The notes: generated from the sequence alone by a model not told the origin. A stretch of DNA of 64,000 nucleotides from Vicugna pacos (GCF_048564905.1 NC_132988.1:68318001-68382000), one strand, 5' to 3'. Shown: positions 1 through 13,145, numbered from the stretch's first letter. Made by a program: numbers and translations.

Positions 1-1960
1 AAATATTGACATGCTGATGGTTTCCAAATCTTCATCTAAAGCCTGGATACATCCTCTGAATTCTAGACTCATGTATTCAACCACCTACCTGACTTTCCCA
101 TGTAGGTGTTCAATGAGCATCTTAAATACTACATCTGTCAAGTACTGAGTTCACGATCTTCCTCCTACTCAACCTACTCTTTCCATCGTTTTTCAGTAAA
201 TGTCAACATTATTTCTTTCATTTGCTGAAGACTGAACACTTGTTATCATCCTTGATTTCTCTCTTTTTCCAAAATTTTACATCTGATCTTTCAAAAAATC
301 TAGGAAGCAGAAACTTTAAATTACCCAGAATCTAGTCATTAATCAGCACCCCTATACTGGCATCACCGTGTCCGACATATCTCTCCTAGATTTTTGCAGC
401 AACCTTCTAATCTGCCTCTCTGCTTCTATCACTGTATACCTCCTACCCCCATCTAGTACTTTTTTAGTGTAAAACTCAAAACAGTCATATGAAAATGTTC
501 ATCAGATCTCATTATTTTAAGATACTGCTGGTTGTCATATAAATTTTGTCCAAATTATGACCAAGGAAGAGTTAAATATATGAATCTGATATTAATAAAA
601 GCTTCTTTCCAGCAAGAAAAAACAACTCTTCTACTGAGGTCATATTTCACTTTATTTGTGTAGAGAAAACACTGAGATATCTTTTAGACTCTGAGATATC
701 TATTTAAAATAGCATTAACAGATATTTCAACCTAGATTTGTTGTGATTCCTCATTATAATAGACAGATTAAAATTTTCTGGAGATGGAAGTGATTAATTA
801 TTTGACTGATGATCTAAAGTTCTAGTGATGCTTGAATGAAAAGATTGACATGAATAAAGATAACAGCTGCACCTTAAGTACAAAAAGAATTTAAATAGCC
901 ATGGGACTGAGTCTCAGATCATATTAGAAAGACTCACCTATCACTAAACTTGGAAATCAGGTAATACTCTTAAAATGATTTAACTATATCTATTCTTTTT
1001 TAGGTATTTTCTGCAGGATGAAAAATGTATCAATTATACCAGAAATAGAAATTAAGTTCCTTACAGGAATTATATTTATTGTACCCTAAATAGATAACAA
1101 CTGTTTTTAATTTGCAATTACTTAATAAATTGGGAAGTAGATGAAAGAAATGTTGAAGTCAAAAGCTAAGCTCTCTGTGGTATCTTGGAAAGTATTCTTA
1201 CATGTTAATATTGTATGGTTATTTAATTTCAACGTATAATTTGTAATTCTATAGCATTTTATTCTGTGTTAAATATTAGCCTGTAACTATTAAATAATTG
1301 GTCCAACAAATTTAATGCATTTTCTATACACCCTTGCTTCAAAATTTTCTATTAACTACTTCATGTACTCATATAATCTCTTTACTTGAACTTATGTCTT
1401 TATTGCTAAAATTAAAAGTGTTGTTTTCTTCATGTGAAGATAAACTCTGATAGTTGTGCAACCCAGAGCTTCATTTGTCCCTAGTAAGTTGATTTGACCA
1501 TTGTTGCTAGAATTTATTTCCTTTATATACAAACATTTATTTTCAGCAGGTTTCTAGTGGGGTCAGAGTAGTTGTTGCTGACAACAGTAGGTCATTTGTT
1601 CAAGGGAAAAACAACTTCATTTAGCTTATCAAATTTTATAGTTCAGGGTTTAGATACAAGTAAAGAAGGGAAATTATCTTATCATTTGTCCATATTTCAC
1701 CTAAGCACACTGTTATTTTAAGTTCCACTAAATAGATAGATGGTAGATATGTAGATAGATAGATAGACAGACAGACAGGCATAGATGGATAATATGCAGG
1801 CAATTAATCTAAGTCTTTATGATAGTCCTGCACCATGAAATGCTTTGATCTGTTTCGTGACTTTCTGTGTGAAAAAATGTATTACTTTTTAAAATTTTTT
1901 TTACCAAAATTATACTGTAAAGACATTTGAAATGGAATTTCAGAGATATAGGGAAAATGT
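1..1960 (+). repeat. Ancient duplication block, copy A (promoter-like)
   Basis: This block and 4330-6260 are diverged copies of one sequence about 4.3 kb apart. Collinear matches include the antisense L2 piece (to about 480), the TATA-like region, the GAAAGACTCACC...CTTGGAAATCAG segment, TATCAATTATACCAGA, the run around 1430-1490 (CATGTGAAG.TAA.CTCTGA) and AATAGTCCTxCAC near 1822 of the unique 3' part. Copy A has TTTAAATA at 890-897 and an AG|GTAATA junction at 960/961. By eye identity is roughly two thirds. No long reading frame is present. It may be a decayed promoter/exon-1 region of a cluster gene (histatin/statherin or alpha-s2-casein type), but that link is inference. Confidence 0.5.
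1732..1790. repeat. GATA/GACA tetranucleotide tract
   Basis: Imperfect run of GATA units passing into three GACA units. Visible directly. Confidence 0.9.
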
Positions 1961-2443
1961 GAATCGGAGAATTGATGCATTTGAATATCATTGAATTAAT
2001 TAATTCTTTAAGGAAAAAATTTAAGGAAGATGAAGCAAGGAGAACAAAGGAAAAATAGGAATTTTAACTTTGTGTATAGCATACATTATAATAATTTTCA
2101 TCAGAAATGTGAAGAATAGTCTCATAGAGCCTAATTTCCAGCTACATGGGGCAGATTCAGGGGGGTAGTTTCAAACTGTTTTATTCAAACAGGAGGGATA
2201 TTATATAAACAGAAATCTTTAGATAAAGTATTATTCCTGGAGATTGTAAAATTTTTCCCTGAAGAATTTTCCAAATTTGTTAGACTAATATATATTTTCA
2301 CTAAGACCAGGGCTGGATAATTTATATATTTCTGAAATGATGGTACTGTATGTTTAAAGCATTGTGCTTAGTTTGTAGAGCTAAAAAGTGTGCAAAAAAC
2401 ACAGTCCTTCAGTGCTGAAAGCATGTATGGCTTATGGAACTAA

Positions 2444-2476
<33 letters not shown>

Positions 2477-4330
2477 CACACACACATATATATATACTTC
2501 ATATCTCACTAAGCATATTCAGAACTGGATTATAAATATACAAGTAATCCTAAACATGCTTAGTGATATCTTATAATTATAAGATTCCATAAAATATCCA
2601 GAGTTTAACAATTTCTTAAACAGTCGATTAGGTCACGAGACTTCAGAAACCGAGTATTTCTGAGTGGCAGACAGAAAAATGTTTACAAAGTAGCCTTACA
2701 CTAAGTAGCTTCTCTTCACTAAGCAAGTTGTAGAAATAACTTCTTCACAAAATCTAGGGAAAAAGATCATCAATGATTTGAAGGAATATTTTTAGCCTGC
2801 ATGGGAGGATAATGATACAGAAAATAAGCACCCCCTTTTTCTCTTGGCTGTAGGATTGATGCCCAATAATCATCCTCTGCATGGAAGGATTTACCCTTTA
2901 AATAGAGAAGCCAGTGTGTGACGTCTGTGAAGGGGGGGGGGTGTCAGCATTTGTGTATACAATCATCAGCTAACCTGGCCGCCCATTGAAGACGTAGCTA
3001 GAATCCATTTTCTATAGGGATTTGAAGTTACACTTTAAAGTGCTGGGAGGTAAGGCCGAGATTAAACGGCAGAAGTTCCAGAGAGGCAGAGTTCAGGTCG
3101 GGAAAGTCACTTTATAGTGATATGACCTTACTCAAGTTATTTCATTTTCTCTCATTTAGGAGGTTCCTAAATGAGGTGCTTTGGGAAATAATGACGGAAT
3201 CCGTGTAAAATATTATTTACAAACGAGACCATTTTATTTTCCTTTCTTATTTTATCCTTCCTTCGTGCTCCTTAATAATCAGATGATTTCCTACAAGTAA
3301 AAATTTCTACTTTACTGAATTATGTTCATGGTTTTCCTTACAGAAATCTCCTATAATGAAATGCCTGGTTTTGATTTGTATTTTGAGCGTGCTTCTGCAA
3401 AGAACAGCATAAGAAGAATCTGAGGGAGCCCTTTACCATAGCTTTTTAAAATAAATTCTAAGTATAAATTATGTATATGGTTAGATTCTGTATTAAGTTA
3501 TGAATTCAGTAATTAAAAATAGGAACAAATTGCTTTGACTTAAATATTTAAAGAATTTTTAATCCATTGACCCACTACCTATGTTTTACAAATGTAAATA
3601 ACTTGCCATATTGACCTGAGTTTTTGAGTAAAAGAAATAAAATGTTTTCTGCCCAACAGAAATTTCCCCTAGGGATTTGATTCTCTTTTTCCACATCCCA
3701 GATGTAAGCCATTCTGAAGTTTGTGTATATGTTTCATTGGCCTGTTTACATAATTTTAGTATGCATATATACGGCTCTTAAAATAAGTAAAAGGATTTTG
3801 TGAGGTTTTTAAAATTTACACAAACATGGCCTACAATATATTGTATATCATTCTGCAGCTTGCTTTATTCATTCAATATTTATGCTGAGATCTACCCAAG
3901 TGGATGAATGAATCAATAATTTTACTGTAACTCATCTATGTCATACTAGACCAAATGCATGATGCTTTATTTCTAAATAAAATGAAAACTATATTTCCTG
4001 TATGATTCTATTTAGTTGATTATCCTTATTTAATGGCCTAAAAGCACTTTTTACTATGTATATTATCAGCTAAAACATTGAGTATTCAATAAAATACAAC
4101 AGTGTGTGTCTATCTATATATATACAGTAAAAATCTTAATCAAAATATAAGTTAAATAGTATCAGAGAAAATACTATTTTCTATCAGGATCACAAGGGAT
4201 AATCTTTATTTTTAATGATGACACAATTAGGTAAATTGTAAAAATCCAGACAGGATATTAGGCCAAGAAAAATGTGCTCTATAACCATTCTGAACATAAA
4301 GTAGATATGTATAAATACTGAATTATTGTG
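1960..4330. other. Intervening AT-rich sequence, no gene seen
   Basis: Lies between the two duplicated blocks. It contains a TA/CA microsatellite (2444-2496) and a run of ten G at 2932-2941. No splice-bounded or long reading frame was recognised. Confidence 0.6.
2444..2496. repeat. TA/CA dinucleotide microsatellite
   Basis: Alternating TA with an internal CA run. Visible directly. Confidence 0.9.
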
Positions 4331-6260
4331 ATATTTTGACTTTTTTCACTTGGCTGTCCAACAAACAACTTAAATATGACACTTATCTAACACCCAGCAA
4401 CTGACCTCCAGATCTGATCTCTGCCTTTTGTCTTCATCCTCCTCTCAGAAACTCAGAACTTCAATCCTCCAGTTGTATGAGAAAAACACTTGAAATTATC
4501 CTTGATTCGACTCTTTCTCTAAACTCTCACATCGAATATGACATTATACTTTGCAAGTGCCAGTTTCACAACACATCTTGAATCCAACTATTTCTCACTG
4601 CTCCTGCCCTGACAATACACTATCCAGGCCACCATAGTCTCGCTAGTGGATTTTTGCAATCGCTCCTAACTTCTCTCCTTACTGACATTCTTCATATCCC
4701 TTTAGCATGTTTTCTACAGAGTACTGAAAGGGATCACGTCAAAGTCACGTTTATCCTTCCAAGATTCTGTAAGTGAACCATTGTGTCTCATGTCCAAATT
4801 TAAAACAAGAAGAAGAAAGACCTAAATAAGTGAACTATATGTACAAGATTTATTTCTCCCAGTGAAAGTGATAAATCTACCATTCTACAAAAGAAAACTT
4901 TCACTTTATTTATATTGAGGAAGTGTTGCTTTTTGGCAGTTCAGAATACCTTCTTTTTTTAATTAGGTAAAGAAATAAGGTAGACATCTATAAAGTACAT
5001 TTCCAATTTGACATGCTGTGATCCCTCTTTATAATAAAGGAAATTAAAGAATTTATTAAATGATAAAGAGTACGGAAGCCATTAATCCTCTGACTAGTCA
5101 TATAAATTACTGGTGATGCCTGGATGAAAGCACTGACATGGTTGAAGATAATGACTGGCCATGAATTTTAGAAAAGGTTTATATAGCTGTAAGACTGGGC
5201 ATTAGAGCTTTTCAGAATTCTCTGCATACATCAGTCTTGGAAGTAAGGTAATTCTGTTAGCAATAACTTTATTTCCTTTGTTCTCTTTAGGTACCAGAGA
5301 AGAAGAAAATTTATTAATTATACAAAGAATGGCAGATAAGTTCTTTGTGGAAAATTAAACTGATTATACCTTAAATGGACCTGAATTGATTAAAATGCAA
5401 TGATTTGTGAAGTAAAAAGTAGCTGGAGATATAGAAATTATACATAGCACAAGTACTGTGCATTAGAAGTACAAATATGAAATATTAGCTAAGATTTACT
5501 TACCATATTTCAAAGAATAATTTGGAGTTCAAAAGCCTGAGAGAATAATCAATATTATATTATCAACATATTATTATTATTATTCACATGTATAACATTT
5601 GATATAATGTTTGAATAAAGGGTATTTAATTTAAAACTTACTGATTGACTCAAATAATATTTTCTTTGCTTTACTTTCATGATGTCATAATAGCAACACT
5701 ATATACTCACATGTCATTTTTATAAAATGAGAAATGATTGTTAATTTTCCATGTGAAGGTAATCTCTGACAATAGTGCAATCCAGAATTTAATTTCTCCC
5801 TGGTAAGATCTTTAAGCTCTTATCCTGGTATTTATTTCATCATTATTGTAAGAAGCATTTAAGATGTTCCATATATGCATCAGTCTTTAGAAGGTTAAGA
5901 TGATTGCTTTAGACAAATGGAGAAACAAAAATACTTCCCAAGTGTCTTTTAAAAGTTGAGAAGGTGGAGATTTAAAGCTTTATGAAGAAATAAGTAGTGC
6001 TCTAAATTACCCTTTTTCAACTAATCTTAGATTACATTATTTAGATAGCACTGAAAAAAAAAAACTCCCCAATTAAGCAATGTTATCAGATGCTGCTAAT
6101 AGTCCTACACTACACACAGTTGGTCACACATCTCATTGTTTTGAATTTCTTTCTTTTCTCCAAAATATTTTATAATTTTTTTCATATGCTTTGCCTGTGG
6201 CTCGCCATGTGGAATAAAACTATTCTATGTATCCCAGGAGGAAAGCAATGCAGCTTCTTC
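4330..6260 (+). repeat. Ancient duplication block, copy B (promoter-like)
   Basis: Partner of the block at 1-1960. It has TATATA at 5180-5185, about 30 bases ahead of a GCATTAGAGCTTTTCAGAAT segment, and an AG|GTAATT junction at 5247/5248 in the same relative place as copy A. The antisense L2 piece at its left (4380-4760) aligns with the L2 piece of copy A, so the L2 insertion came before the duplication. No coding exon was recognised. Best read as one unit of an old tandem duplication within the SCPP cluster. Confidence 0.5.
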
Positions 6261-8280
6261 TATTCATGGATTTTTACAGTTTTTTCATTGCAAGAAAATA
6301 TAGCACTGCTTTCATTACTCAAACAACAAATATATTCCTCACTAATATCAAAATTCCACCCTCCCACTCCCTTTTTCTCTTGTGCTTTTCCTTTTATACA
6401 TTTTTTTCTTTCAACTCCAAATCTTATGCAATATCTGAAAGACATTTAAACGTCAAATTTAACACAGTAAGAAGTCATTCATTGTAAGATAAATCTGGAT
6501 TTGAGAAGTATTTAAATATAAAAAAGGTACATCTGGGTATTTTTTAAAATGTAAACTATCTACACAAATCATGAAGAGAACAAAAAGCAAAACAAAGAAG
6601 ATTGTACAAGAAAGATGTCTGAGGAATGACTAATGATTTCAACCCTTCTTGTCTACAGCATGAATAACTGGAGTGTGATTTATAAGCTCCCTTAAGATAT
6701 ATGAAAAATAGTGACATATACCTTACAGGACACTAACCTCCATCTCCATGGGGGAAGGGATAGAATTAAATAATCTTAATCAAAATAGGAGAATCAAATA
6801 AATAAATAATAATAAATATTACAAGTGGGTTTTTGTGGATTTTGCTTTAGAAGGGTTTCAATCTCAACCCTTCTACTTCCTAAGACTGTCAATCACTTAG
6901 CTTCTTTTGAGTTTCAGATTTCTCATCTTCAAAAGGAAGATGATAGCCACCCTGCTTGGAAATACGTGAGGTCTTCATGCTGAATTACTTCACTTTTGTC
7001 ATCTCAAAAAGAAAATTACCTGTCTGCTATTATATGATCTACCTGTAGATACCAGTTTGATATCAGATGACTTACCTAATATCATGAAAGTTACTGGAGA
7101 TGTGTTTGGGGTGTTAGAAGAGGAGTTCCTCCTTCCTACCGTAAACTGCTCTGCACCCACAGATTTCATGAACAATCTACTTCCAGGAAGGTTTGAGGTG
7201 GGAGTTTAACCCTGCTTACCTATTATCCATGACATATTTGTAAAGGCTGCCGAGCCTAAGGTAAACTTTTAGCCTTCATAGCAGAGATGACTGCTACTGA
7301 CACTACAGAGTGAGCCAAGACAGAATGTACTTGAGGACCCAGAATTAAAATCAGCAAACCATATGGAAGAATGTTATTCTATTCATTAGCACAGACATTA
7401 TAGTTCTATTTTTCCTTAGCATTAAAATGATCACAAACATGATCAAAATGATAATTATACGGAGCACCTGATCATAGAACAGTCTCTCTGATTATCTGGC
7501 AAGGTATACCTCAGTTTTGAGCACAATATTAGCAGATGCAAAGTAACTTATGATTTATCCCTGAATGTAACAAGTCAGCTTTAAATTTCTTTGTTTTTAA
7601 ATTTTTAATAAACTCAGATAAATATGCATAAAAGGTAGCATAGTATATTGGGTTAGTAATTATATAACATGGATGCTGGAATCAGACAAAATAGGTTCAA
7701 ATCCCAGGTTCAGTAATTAAAAACAGTGAAGCCGAAGACAAATTACTCCTCTGATGATGATTTTCTCAACTAGTATTGGGATAACACTAGGCGTTGACCT
7801 TATAGTGCTGTGAGTACCACATGAGGGTATGTGCTGTATCTGCAATACATTAAGCACCCGCCAGATTCTGCTACTATTGTGTCATTTACATATCAATGGG
7901 ATTTTTCCTCCAAAAAATGTCTTTGCTGTGTAAGTAAGATCAAACAGTTGAGTATGGAAAATATTCATTTGTGGCTTAATCCTCTGACTTCCTATCCACA
8001 ATACAAAAAAGAACATTTCCCAAAAGAGTCTAATACCAAATTATTTCTGCTCTTCCATAGGAATAGACTTTAAAAATAAATGTTGGCTTGCCTACTGTTT
8101 TCCAGGCATTATCGTTGCTGCTTTCACATAAGATCTATGTTTTTTTAAACAATAAACAGAGGATAAACATTACTGCAGTCAACCTTCACTCCTCTTTTTG
8201 TCACATGCCACATATGAGACCTTTAGTAAATAATAATAGCACTACCTTCGAAATAGATCCAGAATCCAGTCCCTTGTCAT
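6260..8280. other. Gene-free AT-rich stretch with MIR traces
   Basis: No exon recognised. Faint sense MIR pieces lie at about 6860-6980 (CACTTAGCTTCTTTTGAGTTTCAGATTT-like core) and 7665-7830 (GGTTCAAATCCCAG core). Short open frames here have no family resemblance. Confidence 0.5.
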
Positions 8281-8289
8281 AATCTACAC

Positions 8290-8690
8290 TGCAAATTACT
8301 TGGTTCCGACCACTATCATTTCTCACCTGAGTTTCACAGTAGCCCCTGAACTGGATTGCTTGCTCATTCTCCTCTTTTGGAATCTATTCTCAATACAGTT
8401 GCAATAGTAACTCTTTGAGAAGACTAGCCCTATCTTGTCACTCTTTGCTCATAGCTTTCTAAGAGATTCCCATAACAAAATAAAAGTCGAAGTCCCTTCA
8501 TGCGTTGGCCTCCTTAACTCTCTGACCATATCTCTCCTTGGTGTCCTCCACTCAATCATATTAGCCTCCTTGCCACTCTTCGAACCCAGTGGAGATGGTC
8601 TCAAATCAAGGCTTTTGAGCCTGCTGTCTCCTTTGCCTGGAATGCCTGTTTACTAAACGGTTTGCATCCTCACCTCCTCTGGATATTTCC
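8290..8690 (-). mobile_element. L2 LINE fragment, antisense
   Basis: Matches the reverse strand of the L2 3' half: CACTATCATTTCTCACCTGAGT, then AGTCGAAGTCCCTT, GCCTCCTTAACTCTCTGACC and TTTGCCTGGAATGCC. Old and diverged. Unlike the L2 pieces at 1-480 and 4380-4760, it is not followed by the duplicated promoter-like block. Confidence 0.65.
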
Positions 8691-8699
8691 TCATATATA

Positions 8700-8862
8700 G
8701 GGTTGTCAGATTTAGCAAAAATAAGTAAATGAAAACCAAGATACCCAGTTAAACTTGAATTTCAAATAAACAATGAATATTTTTAGTATAAGTATGCCCA
8801 TGCAATATTTGATACATACTTACACTAAAAACTTATTTGCCATTTATCTGAAATTGGATAAT
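8700..8862. mobile_element. MER53-like palindromic MITE
   Basis: Starts GGGTTGTCAGATTTAGCAAA and contains CCCAGTTAAACTTGAATTTCA, then TTTTTAGTATAAGTATG, a short centre, and the reverse complement (CATACTTACACTAAAAA ... TTATCTGAAATT). A non-autonomous DNA transposon with long inverted arms. The family name is from memory. Confidence 0.6.
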
Positions 8863-9082
8863 ATCCTTAGGGAAGAGGAAGAGAAACTAGTCTCTGCTGT
8901 ATAGCTCTTCTACTTAAAATAGTCCCTTAATTACTTAAACAGGGTGGACACAATTTATGTGGTATCATTTTCCTACTAGTGCTCATAGTCCCCAGATTTA
9001 GGTAAACCAGAACCATTTACCGAATAATCTTTGGAAAAGGCCTATTCCTATTTGATTTTGCAAATACTTTCATATACTTGTG

Positions 9083-9122
9083 TGCACACGCGTGCGCACA
9101 CACACCACACACACACACACAC
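9083..9122. repeat. CA microsatellite
   Basis: (CA)n with CACACGCGTGCG at its left. Visible directly. Confidence 0.85.
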
Positions 9123-9329
9123 AGACAACTGACTACATTTACTTTAAGCATTTTGCCTTCCTTTGTACAATTATGGTTGATTGTCCCTCAACTTTCTCCA
9201 ACAAAGGATCAAAGGAGAGTGAAATAACAACTTTTCCAAAGTGAGTAGAAGAATTAAGGCTGAAATGATTGTGAAGGATCATGGTTTCTTGTGAAAATCT
9301 GACTATAGTCAATTTTTAAATTGCTGTTA

Positions 9330-9744
9330 AACTATCCATTCATCTGTTGATGAAAACTTACGCTGTTTCCATATCTTGACTACTGTAAATACGGTGAACC
9401 ATGCTACAATGAACACGGGAGTGCAGATATTCATTCAAGATACTAATTTTGTTTCTTTTAGATAGATACCTAGAAGTGGGATGGTGGATCATTGAGCAGT
9501 TCTATTGTTACTTTTGTGAGGAACCTTCATACTCTTCCGTAATGGCTCTGCCAACTTACGTTCTCCTCAACCATGCACAAGGGTTCCTTTTCTCCACATC
9601 CTTGTCTGCACTTGTTATCTTCTGACTTTGTGATAATACCCGTCCTCACAGGAGTGAGGAGATAGGTATCTCATCGTGGTTTTGATATGCATTTCCCTGA
9701 TGGTTAGTGACATTGAGCATCCTTACAGTTATTCATGGCTGTTT
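9330..9744 (-). mobile_element. L1 ORF2-region segment, inverted 5' part
   Basis: Reverse strand reads as the L1 ORF2 C-terminal region (GGGAAATGCATATCAAAACC, GTGGAGAAAAGGAACCC, CCATCCCACTTCTAGGTAT). It ends at the point in L1 where the adjoining sense segment begins, so the two are halves of one 5'-inverted insertion. The divergence suggests an L1MA/MB-age element. Confidence 0.8.
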
Positions 9745-10240
9745 AACCTTAAAAAAGGAGAAAATCCTGCCATTTGTGAAGGCGTGGGTCAACCTGGCAG
9801 ACATGACGCCACATGAAATAAGCCAGACACAGAAAGACAAATAAATTTATGGTCTCATTTATATGTGGAATCTAAAAAAGTCAAACTCATAGAAGCAGAG
9901 AGTAGACTGGTGGTTACTAGTGGCGAAAGGGTGGGGGAAGTGGGGAGATGTTGGTCAAAGGGTTCAAAGTTTCCGTTACAAGAGGAATAAATTCTGGAGA
10001 CCTATGTTTAGCATGATGTCTATAGTTAATATTGTATTGTATTCTTGAAATCTGCTTAGAGTGTAGGTCTCAAGGCTTCTCACCACTCATCACCCACACA
10101 CACAACGGTAACTACAGGAGATGATAAATATGTTAATTAGTTCGATTGTAGTGATCATTTCACAATGGATATATGCATCAAATTAGCACATGATACACCT
10201 TGAATATAAATAATATTTGTCAATTTTACTTCATTAGACC
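9745..10240 (+). mobile_element. L1 3' end, sense part of the inverted insertion
   Basis: Begins CCTTAAAAAAGGAGAAAATCC, passes TAAGCCAGACACAGAAAGAC, GAGATGTTGGTCAAAGGG, CTATAGTTAATATTGTATTG and ends in the GATACACCTTGAATATAAAT tail. This is the 3' continuation of the neighbouring antisense piece. Confidence 0.8.
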
Positions 10241-10249
10241 TGGGGGGTG

Positions 10250-12950
10250 AGGGTGGGGAATGCAGTATAACTAAGTGAAAGCCTTTCTGCAAGTCAGTGC
10301 GTGGTGCCTGATGGCAAAGGAGGGGAAACTATGACAAGCTGGTTGTAATGGTGGCTAAAATCACCAAACGATTATGGAAGGGAGTTGATTCACCCTCACA
10401 AATGAAATGGAGAAGCAGTGCAATGCCCAGGAACCAGGGACTCAAGTATGATGTCTGCACATACCCTCATCTCCCTCTGATCGGGTTATTAAATGCTCAA
10501 AGGTGCAGGAATTTTCACATTAAAAATATGAAAAAGACTTCTTTGTGTTGTCCAAATCCCTGAAGCCTCATTGTAAGCTCTATTTCTATCACGAAGTCTT
10601 CCTGAAGAAAGAAAACAAAGCCTCCAATGGTGGCTCTAGAGGGCAGCTTTCACAACTTAAGGAGCCTGACACGGGGAAGAGGTACACATCACCACTTCAA
10701 TTTTGTGCAGTATAATTTCAAATACTTACGGTAATAGTGGTCCTATTTAACATGGACCAAAAAAACTCAGTATTTTACCCTACAAACAAAAATTAATTTC
10801 CCAGACGCTGAATTATGTCAGTTATTTCCCAGAGATGTCCTATAAACCCTCCAAACACCTCAAATTACACACCTGGACATAGTAATAGAAATATTTGGTG
10901 TCTATTTGCCTAATTTAGAATGAAATGTTGCTTATCTAAGGATAGTTGTTCTTTAACTCCAGAAATCTTAAGAGTCAAGAAAATGACAAACACAGAGGAC
11001 AATTTTTAATTATTCCATTTCCAAGAATAATTATAAAATAGTCAAGTGTTTTAAGTGTCCCCAGGCTCACACACCTATTCTCTTCTCCCACAGTGTATGT
11101 TCTAGTCCTTCCTGTTCTATGCTTATCTACACCTGTTCTTTCAAAGACGCCTTAACAACATGAGTGACCTTTTCCAACCACTTCTCCTTCCTGGGGGTGA
11201 ACTGTGCTTCCACCTCTAACCTTCTGAGAGTCTAAGTCTCAGCACTAACTCGTTTAAGTAAGTGTTCAGGCATTCTTGATCAAAAGGTAACATTTAAACA
11301 GTGCTCAAAAATTTGGTATAAAAAGACTGCATTTGAACAGAGTTGGAAAGTTCTAATAAAAATGAAATCACACTCTTGGGAAAAATTCTGGCAACAGTGA
11401 TCAGGTGATAAACAGAACTCATGGATGAAGGAAAACAAAAATCTGGCTCTTGAAATTACCAAGCCACGTAAACAACTGACAAAAAAAAAAATACTGTTTA
11501 GTCATGCCTTTGGGTATGTACACAGGGTGACTGCCCCTGCTTTGTCCTTTGAAGCTTCAGTGGAGCAAATACCAGCATTGTCTGCGGGACACTAGGCATA
11601 AGCCACTGGGATCAGTTAAGGTACATCCAGCTCTCCTGACTTTTCCTCGTGTCTTTGTTTGCCTTGGCTTTTCACAGGTTGACAAACAACGTGTCTCTGT
11701 TCTTGTCTGTGAATGTCTTTATTGATTCTGGGGTCACATTTCCTTGAATTAAACTTCGATCCCTAGTATAAGCCTAGAATAAATTTGTCCTTTGTTGCCA
11801 TAAATGGCCTTAGTCTATGTCCTTCTTGGTGGAATTTTTAAGGAAGCTGGCCACACCTCCTAACGTTGTCACAGGGATTGAGGTATCATTTTGTAATCTT
11901 CTGAGTTGACATCGAATTTCCTCTGGCACTTAACATTCTAAAGGCTTGTCCCATGTTAAAAAAAAATCTAGATTTTTAACTGGGTCTCACTGAAAGAGAT
12001 ACCACCAGGTTGCCTTATCTTTCAAGTGGTCCTATATATTGGCATTACTTAATAAACAGTAAAACTCAAACAAATGGCACCTATTCATTGCATATTAAAT
12101 TTCAACAGATACAGAGCTCTTCTGGCAGAAGCAGTTTGGATATTTTCTAACTTTTTACACCACCATACTTTACATACACCTAAAAATACCAGATGCACAT
12201 CCACATTTATGATGACCAGTGAGCTCCATAGCCACAAACCCATCCAGCATAAGCTGGCCCTTAGCCTTATCATCCGTAGCCTTCCCTATTCGTCTATATT
12301 ATCCGGCTGGCTAAAATTAAATTTGAGGTATCTACAGTTATTTTGAACGTATTTTAAGTGGTATGGCTCTTGCATGTCTAGAAAATTTAGAATGTGTCAT
12401 GATTATATTACAATTACATGAATATAATTACAATTTATATCGTCTATCGGGAAGAAAAGAATTATACCCGAGGTACGGGAAAAAGAACTAACCTCTATGT
12501 ATAGTCAATGAAGAGCGCGCCCTCAAGTGGTGATGCACAGATACTTCAGGCATTGGGAAACACCTAACGTGCTTTAAGGTTGACAGTTTTATCACGTCAT
12601 CGGCCCATCCTGTGACCACTACGGCCATTACTGTTTGAGTCAGCTTTAAAATCTATCTCAGTACAACTTTCTAAGTAGCTAAATGCAATCAGTTGTGACC
12701 GTCACTTGAGAGAAAAATTTTTGTTCCTTTAATTAGCCACAGAATCATTTAGCTAAAACACCCAAAGGTAATCAGATTCACCAGGGACTTACTAGTAAGA
12801 CTCATGAGTTCAGGTTTCTGATTTCATATTTCATTCAGTAATTTTCTTTACATTTTACTCATTCTGTGTTAACAGTTTGACTGTCCAAAGAACAAACTGA
12901 TAGGAAGTAAAAAGTAATTCTGCAAATAAACCACATCACTACCATATATT
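10250..12950. other. Gene-free stretch, nothing recognised
   Basis: Unique sequence with only short unsupported open frames. No repeat family was identified with confidence. The only larger structure is the CA repeat that follows. Confidence 0.5.
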
Positions 12951-12955
12951 CTCTA

Positions 12956-12956
<1 letters not shown>

Positions 12957-13003
<47 letters not shown>

Positions 13004-13012
13004 ACACACACA
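12957..13012. repeat. CA microsatellite
   Basis: About 28 CA units with one interruption (CATACA). Visible directly. Confidence 0.95.
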
Positions 13013-13024
13013 CTCCTTGCTGGA

Positions 13025-13145
13025 GCATCATTTCATTTAGGGATGTCACTTGGACTTATTTTACAGATCATAAAACTAGGGTCTGAAAATATTATGTGGT
13101 TCATTTGAAGTCACACGGGTAACATACCACAGAGCTAGGATGGTC
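13025..13145 (-). mobile_element. MIR fragment, antisense
   Basis: ATTTTACAGATCATAAAACTAGGG ... TTGAAGTCACACGGGTAAC ... AGAGCTAGGAT matches the reverse MIR core. Confidence 0.6.

Noticed and set aside
8290-8690. Possible third copy of the duplicated block of 1-6260
   Set aside because: It shares an antisense L2 piece, but the sequence to its right is a MER53-like element and unrelated text, with no TATA or CTTGGAA segment. L2 is common enough to explain it.
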